DNA from: Deltaproteobacteria bacterium
GTDB taxonomy: Bacteria > Desulfobacterota > Binatia > UBA12015
Reading direction: 5' to 3'
Assembly: GCA_029262355.1 (NCBI GenBank)
Contig: JAJCZO010000336.1
Location: 1-64,000 of the forward strand
DNA: 64,000 nt
Below the pieces are notes generated by a model that saw only the letters and a program-made list of their open reading frames with translations, was not told the origin of the DNA and did not search any database. Shown here in pieces: positions 31,371 through 39,586 of the stretch; position 1 is the first letter of the stretch, and the number at the start of each line of letters is the position of its first letter. A program made the translations under genes and the position numbers.

Positions 31371-33452
31371 GTGAACATGCCCGAGCCTCTGTCGCTCGTC
31401 AGCGCGGCCATCAACCTCCTCGTATCCCTGATCTTTGGGATCATCGTTCAGGCCAACATCCAGACCTCGTTGCGACGCGGAACGTTCGCGCCACTCATCC
31501 TCGTCGCAACGCTCGTCTGCGCCTGCCTCTCGTTCGTCTTTGCGGTCTCGACGGTATTCGCACTGATCCCGGCTTCCGTTCACGCCTCGGGCTCGCCGGT
31601 GTTGATCGGCCTCTATGGGGTGTCCGACATCGTCACGTTCGTCGCCGTGGCGCTCTTCGCTCACCTCGTTCAGCTCTTGTCGGTACGCGAAGAGGGTCCC
31701 TCGCGCCGATGGCTGATCGTCAACTACAGCATTGCCGCGACGGTGGTTCTCGGCGCGATCCCGCTTCAGGGGATCGTTCACGAGCTTCCTCGTTTTCAGG
31801 CCGCTGGCGAAGCCCTGAAGTGGTCGTACGTGCTCGTCGTGACCACCCTGTCTGCCGTGCGGCTCGGCCGGGTCGCGAGTCGTGAGGAGTGGCGCCCCGG
31901 CCTCATGGGCACCGCGTCGCGCTCTGATTTCTGGGCGCTCGCTTTCGCGAGCGTCGGCGTCGGCGTCATGGTCGCGCTTCACCTGACCGGCAGCTGGGCC
32001 GAGCATCGGCCTGTCTTGAGTCTCATCGGTTCGGTACTCGGTCTCGCCATCGCGGCACCGTTCGTGGCGCGAAACCTCGGCATCGTCCTTTCGGGCCTCC
32101 TGTCGGCGATCGGCCTCCTCTCGGCCGTCGGCCTCGCGGTATACGCCGGAATCTGGCTGGGCGACGAGCTTCCCGTCGACCTGCGCCTACTCGCCCCACT
32201 CGCAACGATCCTCCTGACCCTCCTCGCACTTGGGCCAGGCCAGCCGGCACTGCTCGCGGTGATCGAACGCATCGTCTTTCGGCGCAGCCGACTGCGCCGA
32301 GAAGAGCTGGCCCACTTCCTTAGAAGTCTCTCCCCCGACCTCGGGCCGGGTGAGTGCACGGTTCGAGCCATCGAGGAGCTGCGAAGGGTACTGCATCTCC
32401 GCGGCGTCGCGCTGGTGTTTCGGGACGGGGGTGCGCTCGGCGTCGGAGACCTCGACGCCGAGGCCGTCGCACGCGAATGGCCAAAGGGCGCGGCCGCCGA
32501 TGGCCTCTTGGATCGTCCACGCTTCGGCGACGATCAAACGGGCCTGCCGCGCCGGGTGCGCGAGATCCTCAACGACCGAGACATCCTCGGCATCGTGGCC
32601 GTACGGGGCTCCAACCGCCTGTGGGGCCATCTGCTTCTTCGCACTGACCTAATCGCCACCGTCTATCGAGATGAGGGCACCGTTACGGCGGAGATCTTCG
32701 CAGACCAGCTCGCCGTGCTCCTCGACGCCGCGAGCCTTCTCGATCGCGCGGTAGAGATGGAACGAACGCTCGCCCATTCCGAGAAGCTGGCCGCAATGGG
32801 CGAACTCTCTGCCCGAGTCGTGCACGACATTCGTAATCCAATCACGGCCGCGCGCAGCCTCGCCCAACAGCTCGCAAGCGAACCCGGAGCCGACGAAGCC
32901 CACGGCATCATCGTCGAGGAACTCGAACGGGTAGAAAGCCACGTCGCCGAGCTCCTGCGATTCTCGCGCCGCGACGAACTCGACCGCCAGCCGGTCGACC
33001 TCGCCTCGCTGGTACAGGAAACGGTCGCGCGGCTGCGAGGGCGTCTCGAAAGCGCCGACATCCAGGTGAGCATCTCGGGCCCCGGCGTACTCGTCATCTC
33101 CGCCGACCGGGAGAAGCTACGCCATGTCCTGATCAACCTGATCGAGAACGCGGCCGATGCCCTCTCGGACAACGGTCCGCACCGACGCATCGCGGTTGCT
33201 CTCGAGAGCAGCAAGGATCGATCGCGCCTACGCGTGAGCGACAACGGACCAGGAATCCCCGAGGTCGCCCTCCAACAGATTTTCGAGCCCTTCGTCTCGT
33301 CGAAGTCAGAAGGCACCGGCCTCGGCCTCGCAATCGTGAAGCGAACGATCGAGGCGCACGGGGGGCACATCGCGGTGGCCAGCAACGACGGCGACGGCGT
33401 ATCGTTCGTGGTCGACCTTCCCACTGGCGAAGCGGCGAAGGGGAGCGCATGA
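31371..33452 (+). CDS. Membrane sensor histidine kinase 2
   Basis: This 693-residue paralogue of the preceding kinase has the same layout: about eight transmembrane helices (sequence clearly diverged), a GAF-like domain with SNRLWGHLLLRTDLIAT, HisKA, and HATPase_c with NLIENAADALS, SDNGPGI and GTGLGLAIVKRTIEAHGG. The phosphoacceptor block reads VVHDIRNPITAARSLAQQL (His at about 485). Asp replaces the usual Glu after the His, a position that in HisKA kinases supports catalysis and phosphatase activity, so its kinase/phosphatase balance may differ. The stop overlaps the start of kinase 3 (ATGA). Confidence 0.9.
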   Translation: MNMPEPLSLVSAAINLLVSLIFGIIVQANIQTSLRRGTFAPLILVATLVCACLSFVFAVSTVFALIPASVHASGSPVLIGLYGVSDIVTFVAVALFAHLVQLLSVREEGPSRRWLIVNYSIAATVVLGAIPLQGIVHELPRFQAAGEALKWSYVLVVTTLSAVRLGRVASREEWRPGLMGTASRSDFWALAFASVGVGVMVALHLTGSWAEHRPVLSLIGSVLGLAIAAPFVARNLGIVLSGLLSAIGLLSAVGLAVYAGIWLGDELPVDLRLLAPLATILLTLLALGPGQPALLAVIERIVFRRSRLRREELAHFLRSLSPDLGPGECTVRAIEELRRVLHLRGVALVFRDGGALGVGDLDAEAVAREWPKGAAADGLLDRPRFGDDQTGLPRRVREILNDRDILGIVAVRGSNRLWGHLLLRTDLIATVYRDEGTVTAEIFADQLAVLLDAASLLDRAVEMERTLAHSEKLAAMGELSARVVHDIRNPITAARSLAQQLASEPGADEAHGIIVEELERVESHVAELLRFSRRDELDRQPVDLASLVQETVARLRGRLESADIQVSISGPGVLVISADREKLRHVLINLIENAADALSDNGPHRRIAVALESSKDRSRLRVSDNGPGIPEVALQQIFEPFVSSKSEGTGLGLAIVKRTIEAHGGHIAVASNDGDGVSFVVDLPTGEAAKGSA

Positions 33453-35533
33453 CCGGCTGGCCGATCCCAGCGCTCGCACTATCCGGTGCGAGCTTCCTCG
33501 TGATGCTTCTGTGGATGGTCATCACTCACGGATGCGTCGAGACGCTTCGAACGGGGCGCTCGCGCAGACCGATCTCCGGCTTACAACCGGTCGTCTGCCT
33601 GGCCGTCACCGAGGTCTACTTCACCGCGGGGCTCTTTCCCCTTCTGCCCCAAGCACCCGAGAGCCTCTCGTCCAACCTGCTGTACCTGTATCTGCTGAAC
33701 GACATCGCCGGCTTCACCGGCGTCGCCGTGTTCCATCACCTGAGCTGGTACTTCCAGCGCGATCCCGGTCCGCCGTCACGTGCCTGGCTCACGATCAACT
33801 ATGGGGTTCTCGGGCTGTTGATCTTCGCGAGCACATTCCTGCCGATCCCCAGCCTTGCGGACAACGTCGGCCTCGTGGGTCTGTACGGGATCGGGACATG
33901 GACCTACCTGTTCGTGATGCTCGCCCTGAGCTTGCGTCGCGTGGCCTGGCGCGCACGCAACACCGGCTGGCGACCCGGCGCGTTCGGACCCGCGTCGCGC
34001 CCCGACCTGATCATCCTGCGCATCTCCCTCGTACTGCTGGTGCTGGCCCTCGGCGTCTTCGTCGCGGGCGCCCGGGTCTCCTACCAAATGTTGCTCGGGT
34101 GGACGCTGGTCTTGTTCGGGGCCATCGTTGGCGTGCCCTTCGCGGTGCGGAACCTCGGAGCAGTGATTCGAGACAGCCTCGCCACCCTCGGAACGGTGGG
34201 TGCGTCGATGGCATGGATCGGCATCTCGTGGGCCACCACGGCCGCGGCCGAACCGGAGGCGCGTGGGGCGCTACTCGTATTCCTGATCGCAGTCGGACTC
34301 TCGACTTCCTTCTTGTTCGTGCAGCCTTGGCTCTGGCGGCTCCTGGATCGCACGATCTTCGGCCGCAGTCATGACCAACAGGCCGCTCTGCAACGCGCAC
34401 TCCATCGCCTCTCGCCCGAGCTCGGCGCGAAGACATGCACCGAGCGCGCTCTGGCGGATCTCGTAGCCGTGCTCCAGATCGAGGGTGTGGCGCTGATGCT
34501 GCGTGACGGCGGTCAAATCGTAGAAGGGCGCTTCGACGTCGAGGAGCTGGCGAAGCTTTGGCCGCGAGGAGAGGCCGCCGACACGCTCCCGCCGCGAACC
34601 CTGATCGGCGGAGAACTCGCCGAGCTTCCGGAGGACTTGGCCGACGCCCGGATGGATGCCGGTGTCGTCGCGGTCGTTGCCGTCCAGGGCTCGACGCGTC
34701 TGTGGGGGCACCTGCTCCTCACCACCGACCTGGTCGGCGCGAGCCTCCGCGAGGAAGATCTCCGCGCCATCGAGGCCTTCGCCGATCAGCTGGGCCTCCT
34801 GCTGGACGGCGCGGCCCTGCTCGCACGCACCGTCTCCATCGAGCGATCGCTCGCTCACACCGAGAAGCTGGCCGTGATCGGGGAGCTCACCGCGCGGGTC
34901 GCACACGAGATTCGCAATCCCGCCACCGCCGCCCGAAGCCTGGCCCAGCAACTCGCGCGCGAAGGCGGCCCTCACCGAGAGGAGCTGGGGATCATCCTGG
35001 GTGAGCTCGAGCGAATCGAACGGCAAGTCGCCGACCTCTTGCAGTTCGGACGTCGCGACGACTTCGAGCTCTCGTCGATCGACTTCGGGGAACTCGTCCG
35101 GTCGACCGCCGACGACATGAGACCGAGCCTGCGCGCCTCCGGGGTCGAGCTCGAGGTCTCCGTCGAACCGGGAGTGCGGGGTCCGGGCGATCCCGAGAGG
35201 CTACGTCAGGTCTTGATCAACCTCGTCGAGAACGCCCGAGACGCCTTGACGCAATCCGATACAGGGCGCCTGGTCGCGATCGCGGTGGGCAACGGGAGTG
35301 ATCGGGTCTCCCTCGAGGTGAGCGATGACGGTCCGGGCGTGGACGACGCTACACTGGAGCGCCTCTTCGAACCCTTCTTCTCGAAGAAGCACGAGGGGAC
35401 CGGCCTCGGACTCGCGATTGCCAAGCGCACCATCGAGGCCCACGGCGGCCACATCGAAGCACGCCGCCGGTCTGCCGGCGGCATGCGGTTTCGCATCCAA
35501 CTACCCCGCACGACGGCCGAGGGCGACGGATGA
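33449..35533 (+). CDS. Membrane sensor histidine kinase 3
   Basis: This 694-residue third copy is translationally coupled to kinase 2 by a 4-nt overlap. About eight transmembrane helices lead into a GAF-like domain (TRLWGHLLLTTDLVGASL). HisKA is RVAHEIRNPATAARSLAQQL with His at about 486, and HATPase_c carries NLVENARDAL, SDDGPGV and GTGLGLAIAKRTIEAHGG. The catalytic halves of the three kinases are much more alike than the membrane halves, as expected if each senses a different cue and converges on one regulator. The response-regulator gene follows after 84 nt. Confidence 0.9.
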   Translation: MTGWPIPALALSGASFLVMLLWMVITHGCVETLRTGRSRRPISGLQPVVCLAVTEVYFTAGLFPLLPQAPESLSSNLLYLYLLNDIAGFTGVAVFHHLSWYFQRDPGPPSRAWLTINYGVLGLLIFASTFLPIPSLADNVGLVGLYGIGTWTYLFVMLALSLRRVAWRARNTGWRPGAFGPASRPDLIILRISLVLLVLALGVFVAGARVSYQMLLGWTLVLFGAIVGVPFAVRNLGAVIRDSLATLGTVGASMAWIGISWATTAAAEPEARGALLVFLIAVGLSTSFLFVQPWLWRLLDRTIFGRSHDQQAALQRALHRLSPELGAKTCTERALADLVAVLQIEGVALMLRDGGQIVEGRFDVEELAKLWPRGEAADTLPPRTLIGGELAELPEDLADARMDAGVVAVVAVQGSTRLWGHLLLTTDLVGASLREEDLRAIEAFADQLGLLLDGAALLARTVSIERSLAHTEKLAVIGELTARVAHEIRNPATAARSLAQQLAREGGPHREELGIILGELERIERQVADLLQFGRRDDFELSSIDFGELVRSTADDMRPSLRASGVELEVSVEPGVRGPGDPERLRQVLINLVENARDALTQSDTGRLVAIAVGNGSDRVSLEVSDDGPGVDDATLERLFEPFFSKKHEGTGLGLAIAKRTIEAHGGHIEARRRSAGGMRFRIQLPRTTAEGDG

Positions 35534-35617
35534 AGTCACATCGCACAGACGCCGCCAACGGGTCGGGCAACCGGTTCGAGATGGACCTACCACTCACCAC
35601 CACTGCAAGGGGAAACC

Positions 35618-37039
35618 ATGAAGCCAGCCATTCTGGTCGTCGATGACGAACGCGCGATCTGCATCGCCATTTCGCGCCTGCTGAACGCACGCGGCTACGA
35701 AGTCGACACCGCTCCCTCCGCGGAGGCGGCGGTGGCGAAGCTCGAACACAGCGTCTTCCACCTCATCATCACCGACCTCAGCATGGGCAAGATGTCCGGG
35801 ATGGACCTTCTCGAATGGGTGAAACAGCACTCGCCCGAAACCGCGGTGATCATGATCACCGCGTACGGGTCTGAGAAGACCGCCGTCGAAGCCATGAAAC
35901 TCGGAGCCTCGGACTACGTCCCGAAGCCCTTCGACAACGACGAGCTCGAGCTGAAGGTCGCACGCGTTCTCGAGACGATGGCCGACAAACGCGAGAACCG
36001 CCTCCTGCGCGAGCAAGTGGAGAGCACGTATCGGTTCGAGAACCTGATCGGCAAGAGCCCGAGCATGCAGCGGGTCTTCGACGTCATCCGCCGAGTCGCC
36101 GACAGCGATCTGACCGTGCTGGTCCGCGGGCCGAGCGGCACCGGCAAGGAGCTCGTCGCGAACGCGATCCACTACAACAGCCCGCGACGGAGCAAGGCCC
36201 TCATCAAGGTCAACTGCGCCGCCTTCTCCAGGGAACTCGTGGAGAGCGAGCTCTTCGGTCACGAGAAGGGCGCCTTCACCGGCGCGACCGCCACCAAGGA
36301 GGGGAAGTTCGAGATCGCCGACGGCGGAACGCTCTTCCTCGACGAGATCGGCGATATGGCCTTAGAGACGCAGGCAAAGATCCTGAGGGTTCTCCAGGAG
36401 AAAGAGCTGGAACGGGTGGGCGGCAACCGCACGATCAAGGTCGACGTCCGGGTCATTGCGGCCACCAACCAGGACCTCGAGGCGAAGGCCAAGGAGGGGA
36501 CCTTCCGCGAGGATCTGTTTTACCGCCTGAACGTGGTTCCGATCCTCCTGCCGGCACTCAATGAGCGCCCCGGCGACATGCCGCTTCTCATCGCGCACTT
36601 CCTGGAGAAGGTCGCCGACCGCCTCGAGCGCCCCAAGAAGGACCTCTCGCGAGCAGCGATGCGCGCACTCCTGGCCCATGAATGGAAGGGGAACGTTCGC
36701 GAACTCGAGCACGCGATCGAGCAGGCCGTCGTGCTCGCGGGTGGTGAGGAGATCGAACCGGCCGACCTTCCAGCCGCCATGGGCTCGAGCAGTCCGATAG
36801 CCGCCCTCAGTAGCAGTGGCGCCGATGGGGACGACGCGCAGGCGACCACGTTCAAGGAAGCCAAACAGCGCGTGGTGGCGGGATTCGAGCGTCAGTTCAT
36901 CGAAGAGGCTCTCGAACGCCACAGCGGCAACATATCGAAGGCGGCAGAGGAGATGGGAATGTATCGCCAACACCTCCAGGGCAAGCTCACCGAGTACGCG
37001 ATCGACGCATCGGCCTACCGAATCAAGAAGAAGGGGTAG
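35618..37039 (+). CDS. NtrC-family sigma-54-dependent response regulator
   Basis: This 473-residue three-domain activator has a receiver domain (1-120) with acidic pocket DD, phosphoacceptor D53 in LIITDLSMG and K103 in YVPKPFD. The AAA+ domain (about 143-385) has Walker A GPSGTGKE (171-178), the sigma-54 contact loop GAFTGA (218-223), Walker B FLDEIGDM and an Arg-finger region RLNVVPILLP. A C-terminal Fis-type HTH (about 430-465, NISKAAEEMGMYRQHLQGKL) follows. Phosphorylated oligomers remodel RNA polymerase-sigma-54. AAGGGG precedes the ATG. It resembles PrsR-type partners of PrsK kinases. Confidence 0.93.
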   Translation: MKPAILVVDDERAICIAISRLLNARGYEVDTAPSAEAAVAKLEHSVFHLIITDLSMGKMSGMDLLEWVKQHSPETAVIMITAYGSEKTAVEAMKLGASDYVPKPFDNDELELKVARVLETMADKRENRLLREQVESTYRFENLIGKSPSMQRVFDVIRRVADSDLTVLVRGPSGTGKELVANAIHYNSPRRSKALIKVNCAAFSRELVESELFGHEKGAFTGATATKEGKFEIADGGTLFLDEIGDMALETQAKILRVLQEKELERVGGNRTIKVDVRVIAATNQDLEAKAKEGTFREDLFYRLNVVPILLPALNERPGDMPLLIAHFLEKVADRLERPKKDLSRAAMRALLAHEWKGNVRELEHAIEQAVVLAGGEEIEPADLPAAMGSSSPIAALSSSGADGDDAQATTFKEAKQRVVAGFERQFIEEALERHSGNISKAAEEMGMYRQHLQGKLTEYAIDASAYRIKKKG

Positions 37040-37132
37040 TGCACCGCGCGTCTGACATGGCTGGTGCGCGACCGGAACAACATCAAGTCCTCACACGATG
37101 TGTCCGATACGCTTGTCAGGGGCCCGGAGCGC

Positions 37133-37312
37133 ATGACGCGCTGGAAGAAGCGGATCGTGAAAACAATCGTGTACGGAATCTTCTTCGGGGCTGCTGGCAT
37201 GTATCTCTACATGACACAGGGTGCACTGCTGGACTCGAGCATCACTGCGATGTTGCAGTGGCGAGATGCTTCCAAGCAGTCGGTCTACGGGTACGGCGGC
37301 AACAACGGGTAG
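37133..37312 (+). CDS. 59-residue single-pass membrane protein
   Basis: ATG 37133 follows GGAG at good spacing. A GTG at 37064 would add 23 unlikely residues. The peptide has a basic N-terminus (MTRWKKRIVK), one transmembrane helix (TIVYGIFFGAAGMYLYM), an amphipathic stretch (DSSITAMLQWRDASK) and a Gly/Tyr/Asn tail SVYGYGGNNG. I recognise no family. The positive-inside rule puts the tail in the periplasm. It lies 93 nt after the response regulator on the same strand and ends 15 nt before the convergent sulfatase gene, so it may be an accessory or output of the kinase system. Confidence 0.65.
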   Translation: MTRWKKRIVKTIVYGIFFGAAGMYLYMTQGALLDSSITAMLQWRDASKQSVYGYGGNNG

Positions 37313-37327
37313 TCACCGCATCGCCGC

Positions 37328-39508
37328 TCAGTTCACGTAGCCGAGCGCCTTCAGCTTGTCCTTCATCAACCGGTCGACCTTCTTCTGCTTCCCGCCGAAG
37401 TCGTCGAATCCCGCTGCGCTGCGCCAGGCCTCGAAGCGACGCTGCGCCCGCGCCTCACCCGGATGAGAACCGAGCAGATTGTCGTCCTCGTCCGGGTCCG
37501 CTTCGAGATCGAAGTAGCTACCCATCCCAGTGGATGACCAAACATACATCGAGTCCTCGTCGCGCATGCTCAGTAGATGCCCCGGTGCCGTGAACGGGTA
37601 CTCCTTGTCGACCGGGCGGTAGAGGAATCCGACGGTCTCACCGCCACGCAGCTCCGATTGGCTCCCGTCGATGATCGCGACGAGCGAGTCTCCGTCCATC
37701 TCGGACGAAACCGGAACCTCCGCAAGCTCGAGTACCGTGGGAAGAATATCCCGCAACTGGGCCGGCGTCGCGATGCGCGTGCCGCTCTTGATTCGCCCTG
37801 GATAGCGCACGAGCAGTGGCACGTGGGTCTCTTCGCGCGTCAGTGCCTTGAAGTGGTTCGCCAGGCCGTGCTCGCCGAAGAGCTCTCCATGATCGGAGGT
37901 GACCACCACGATCGTATCGTCGGCCAGACCGCGCTCCTCGAGAGCTGTGAGGAGCTTCCCGATCTCCGCGTCGAGATAGGCGATCTCTGCGTCGTAGAGA
38001 TCGAGCATCTCGTCCCACTTCGCTTCGTCGAACTCCGGCGCGACGTCTCGCACGAAGCGGTTGCTACTGATCGTGCCGCCGAGCTCGCGGCGATAGCGCA
38101 CGAATCCGAGCTCGGGATCCGCGTTCGACGCGAACTTCTCGCGAAACTCGTCGGGCGGATCGTAGGCGTCATGCGGGTCCATGTAGTTGATGAAGAGGAA
38201 GAAGGGCCGCTCCGAGTCGCGGTCATCGAGCCAATCGAGGGCGTCCGCGTTGATTCGGCCCGCTCGGACGGCCTCATTCTGAAGGAACGTCTTGCGATGC
38301 ATGAGGCGCAGGATCGCATCCCCCGGCGCGACCCCCGTGGCCATCAGCATCTTGATCGCCGGGATCTTCTCGAATGCCGAGAGATAGAAGATGCGCACGG
38401 GGCCATCCACGGTCTCATCAAAACCCTGCTCGAAGCCCGAGCCACGACCGATCGACATGTTGCCGAGCACGGCGCCGGTCTCGTACCCCGCCTCGCGAAA
38501 CACCTCCGCGGCAGTAGTGAACTCTTCCCCAAGGAGCTTCTCCTGGGCGGCATCGAACCGCCCCGTGACCATTACGAAGTGGCCCGGGATCGTCCACGAG
38601 GATTCGGCGTGAACCTCCTCGAACAATACACCCTCGTTCGCGAACGCATCGAGCTCGGGCGAGGTGGGCCGATCGTACCCGTAGCCCGACAAGTGATCCG
38701 CGCGGGTCGTGTCCATCACCAGCCACAAGACGTTGGGCTTGCCCGTCGGCACCGGACCGCTCGCTGCCGAGCCGCCCGCATGGAGGCGCAAGACCAGAGA
38801 TCCAGCAACGAGCACCACGAGGGCCAGCACCATTACTGGCGCGACGAGATTTTCGGCGCCGATCACGAGCGCCCGGAGCGCCCAAAGCACGACGAAGTAC
38901 AGACAGATGCAGACGGTGAGCAGAACCAGAAATGGCGTCAGTCCGCTGAGCGACAGGGAGATTGGCTGAATGAAGGTATCGATGTGATCGCCAACGGCGA
39001 GGAGCACGCCGAGCCACACCGCGAGATTCAGGAACGTGGCAATCCAACCGGGACCGCGACGAGTGTTCAGAACGACGTAGAGCAGGAGGGTGAGACCGGC
39101 GGTAATGACGCCGAAGATCGAGTTCCCAACCAATCCCTTCACCGAGATGAGGTCCGGCAATGCGCGCTCGTTCAGCGGCAACCCGATGAACGCGAAGAAG
39201 AGGCCGCCGAGGAACAGGGCACTCAGGAACGGTCCGACGGAGATGCGAGGCAGGAACGGAATGCGTCGCCAGACGAAGGCCACGACACCAGCGTCGAGCC
39301 CAGCCAAGAAACCGAGCACTCCGTACACGCTGATCGCGAACATCCACGTGCCCAAGGGCAGGTAGAGTCCCATCGCGGTGTTGGTCATCGCCTCGACGGC
39401 ACCGAAGATGGCCGCTCCGCCGCCCCACAGAACCGCACCGAGAAAGAGGGCGTCGAGCAGCTGTCTTCCGATCGATTTTTCGCTCATTGATTCCCTGCGG
39501 TCTGTCAT
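37328..39508 (-). CDS. Membrane-anchored sulfatase-fold (alkaline phosphatase superfamily) enzyme
   Basis: Six to seven transmembrane helices (about residues 18-245) precede a periplasmic sulfatase domain (about 257-700). Metal ligands are visible in VMDTTRADHLSGYGYDRP (Asp266), NYMDPHDAYDPP and TSDHGELFGEHG. The formylglycine site (C/S-x-P-x-R) is replaced by T306-I-P-G-H in SSWTIPGHF, so a true sulfatase is unlikely. A Thr nucleophile as in phosphoglycerol or phosphoethanolamine transferases is more plausible. It may modify lipid or glycan headgroups. ATG 39508 is used; ATG 39487 preceded by AGGGA is an alternative. Confidence 0.82.
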   Translation of the reverse strand: MTDRRESMSEKSIGRQLLDALFLGAVLWGGGAAIFGAVEAMTNTAMGLYLPLGTWMFAISVYGVLGFLAGLDAGVVAFVWRRIPFLPRISVGPFLSALFLGGLFFAFIGLPLNERALPDLISVKGLVGNSIFGVITAGLTLLLYVVLNTRRGPGWIATFLNLAVWLGVLLAVGDHIDTFIQPISLSLSGLTPFLVLLTVCICLYFVVLWALRALVIGAENLVAPVMVLALVVLVAGSLVLRLHAGGSAASGPVPTGKPNVLWLVMDTTRADHLSGYGYDRPTSPELDAFANEGVLFEEVHAESSWTIPGHFVMVTGRFDAAQEKLLGEEFTTAAEVFREAGYETGAVLGNMSIGRGSGFEQGFDETVDGPVRIFYLSAFEKIPAIKMLMATGVAPGDAILRLMHRKTFLQNEAVRAGRINADALDWLDDRDSERPFFLFINYMDPHDAYDPPDEFREKFASNADPELGFVRYRRELGGTISSNRFVRDVAPEFDEAKWDEMLDLYDAEIAYLDAEIGKLLTALEERGLADDTIVVVTSDHGELFGEHGLANHFKALTREETHVPLLVRYPGRIKSGTRIATPAQLRDILPTVLELAEVPVSSEMDGDSLVAIIDGSQSELRGGETVGFLYRPVDKEYPFTAPGHLLSMRDEDSMYVWSSTGMGSYFDLEADPDEDDNLLGSHPGEARAQRRFEAWRSAAGFDDFGGKQKKVDRLMKDKLKALGYVN

Positions 39509-39586
39509 GGCGCTCGCCGGAAGCCGCCGTGCGCGAATCCCGCCATACTAGGGGGACGGCGCACCCTCGCCAAGCCCGTGATTGTC

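Noticed and set aside
37040-37132. Search for a sigma-54 promoter directly before the small membrane protein
   Set aside because: No TGGCAC-N5-TTGCA-like site with correct spacing was found there.
37577-39490. 637-residue open frame on the plus strand
   Set aside because: It is antisense to the sulfatase-fold gene, has no domain motif and is rich in Arg/Glu/His, as expected for the complement of GC-rich coding sequence.
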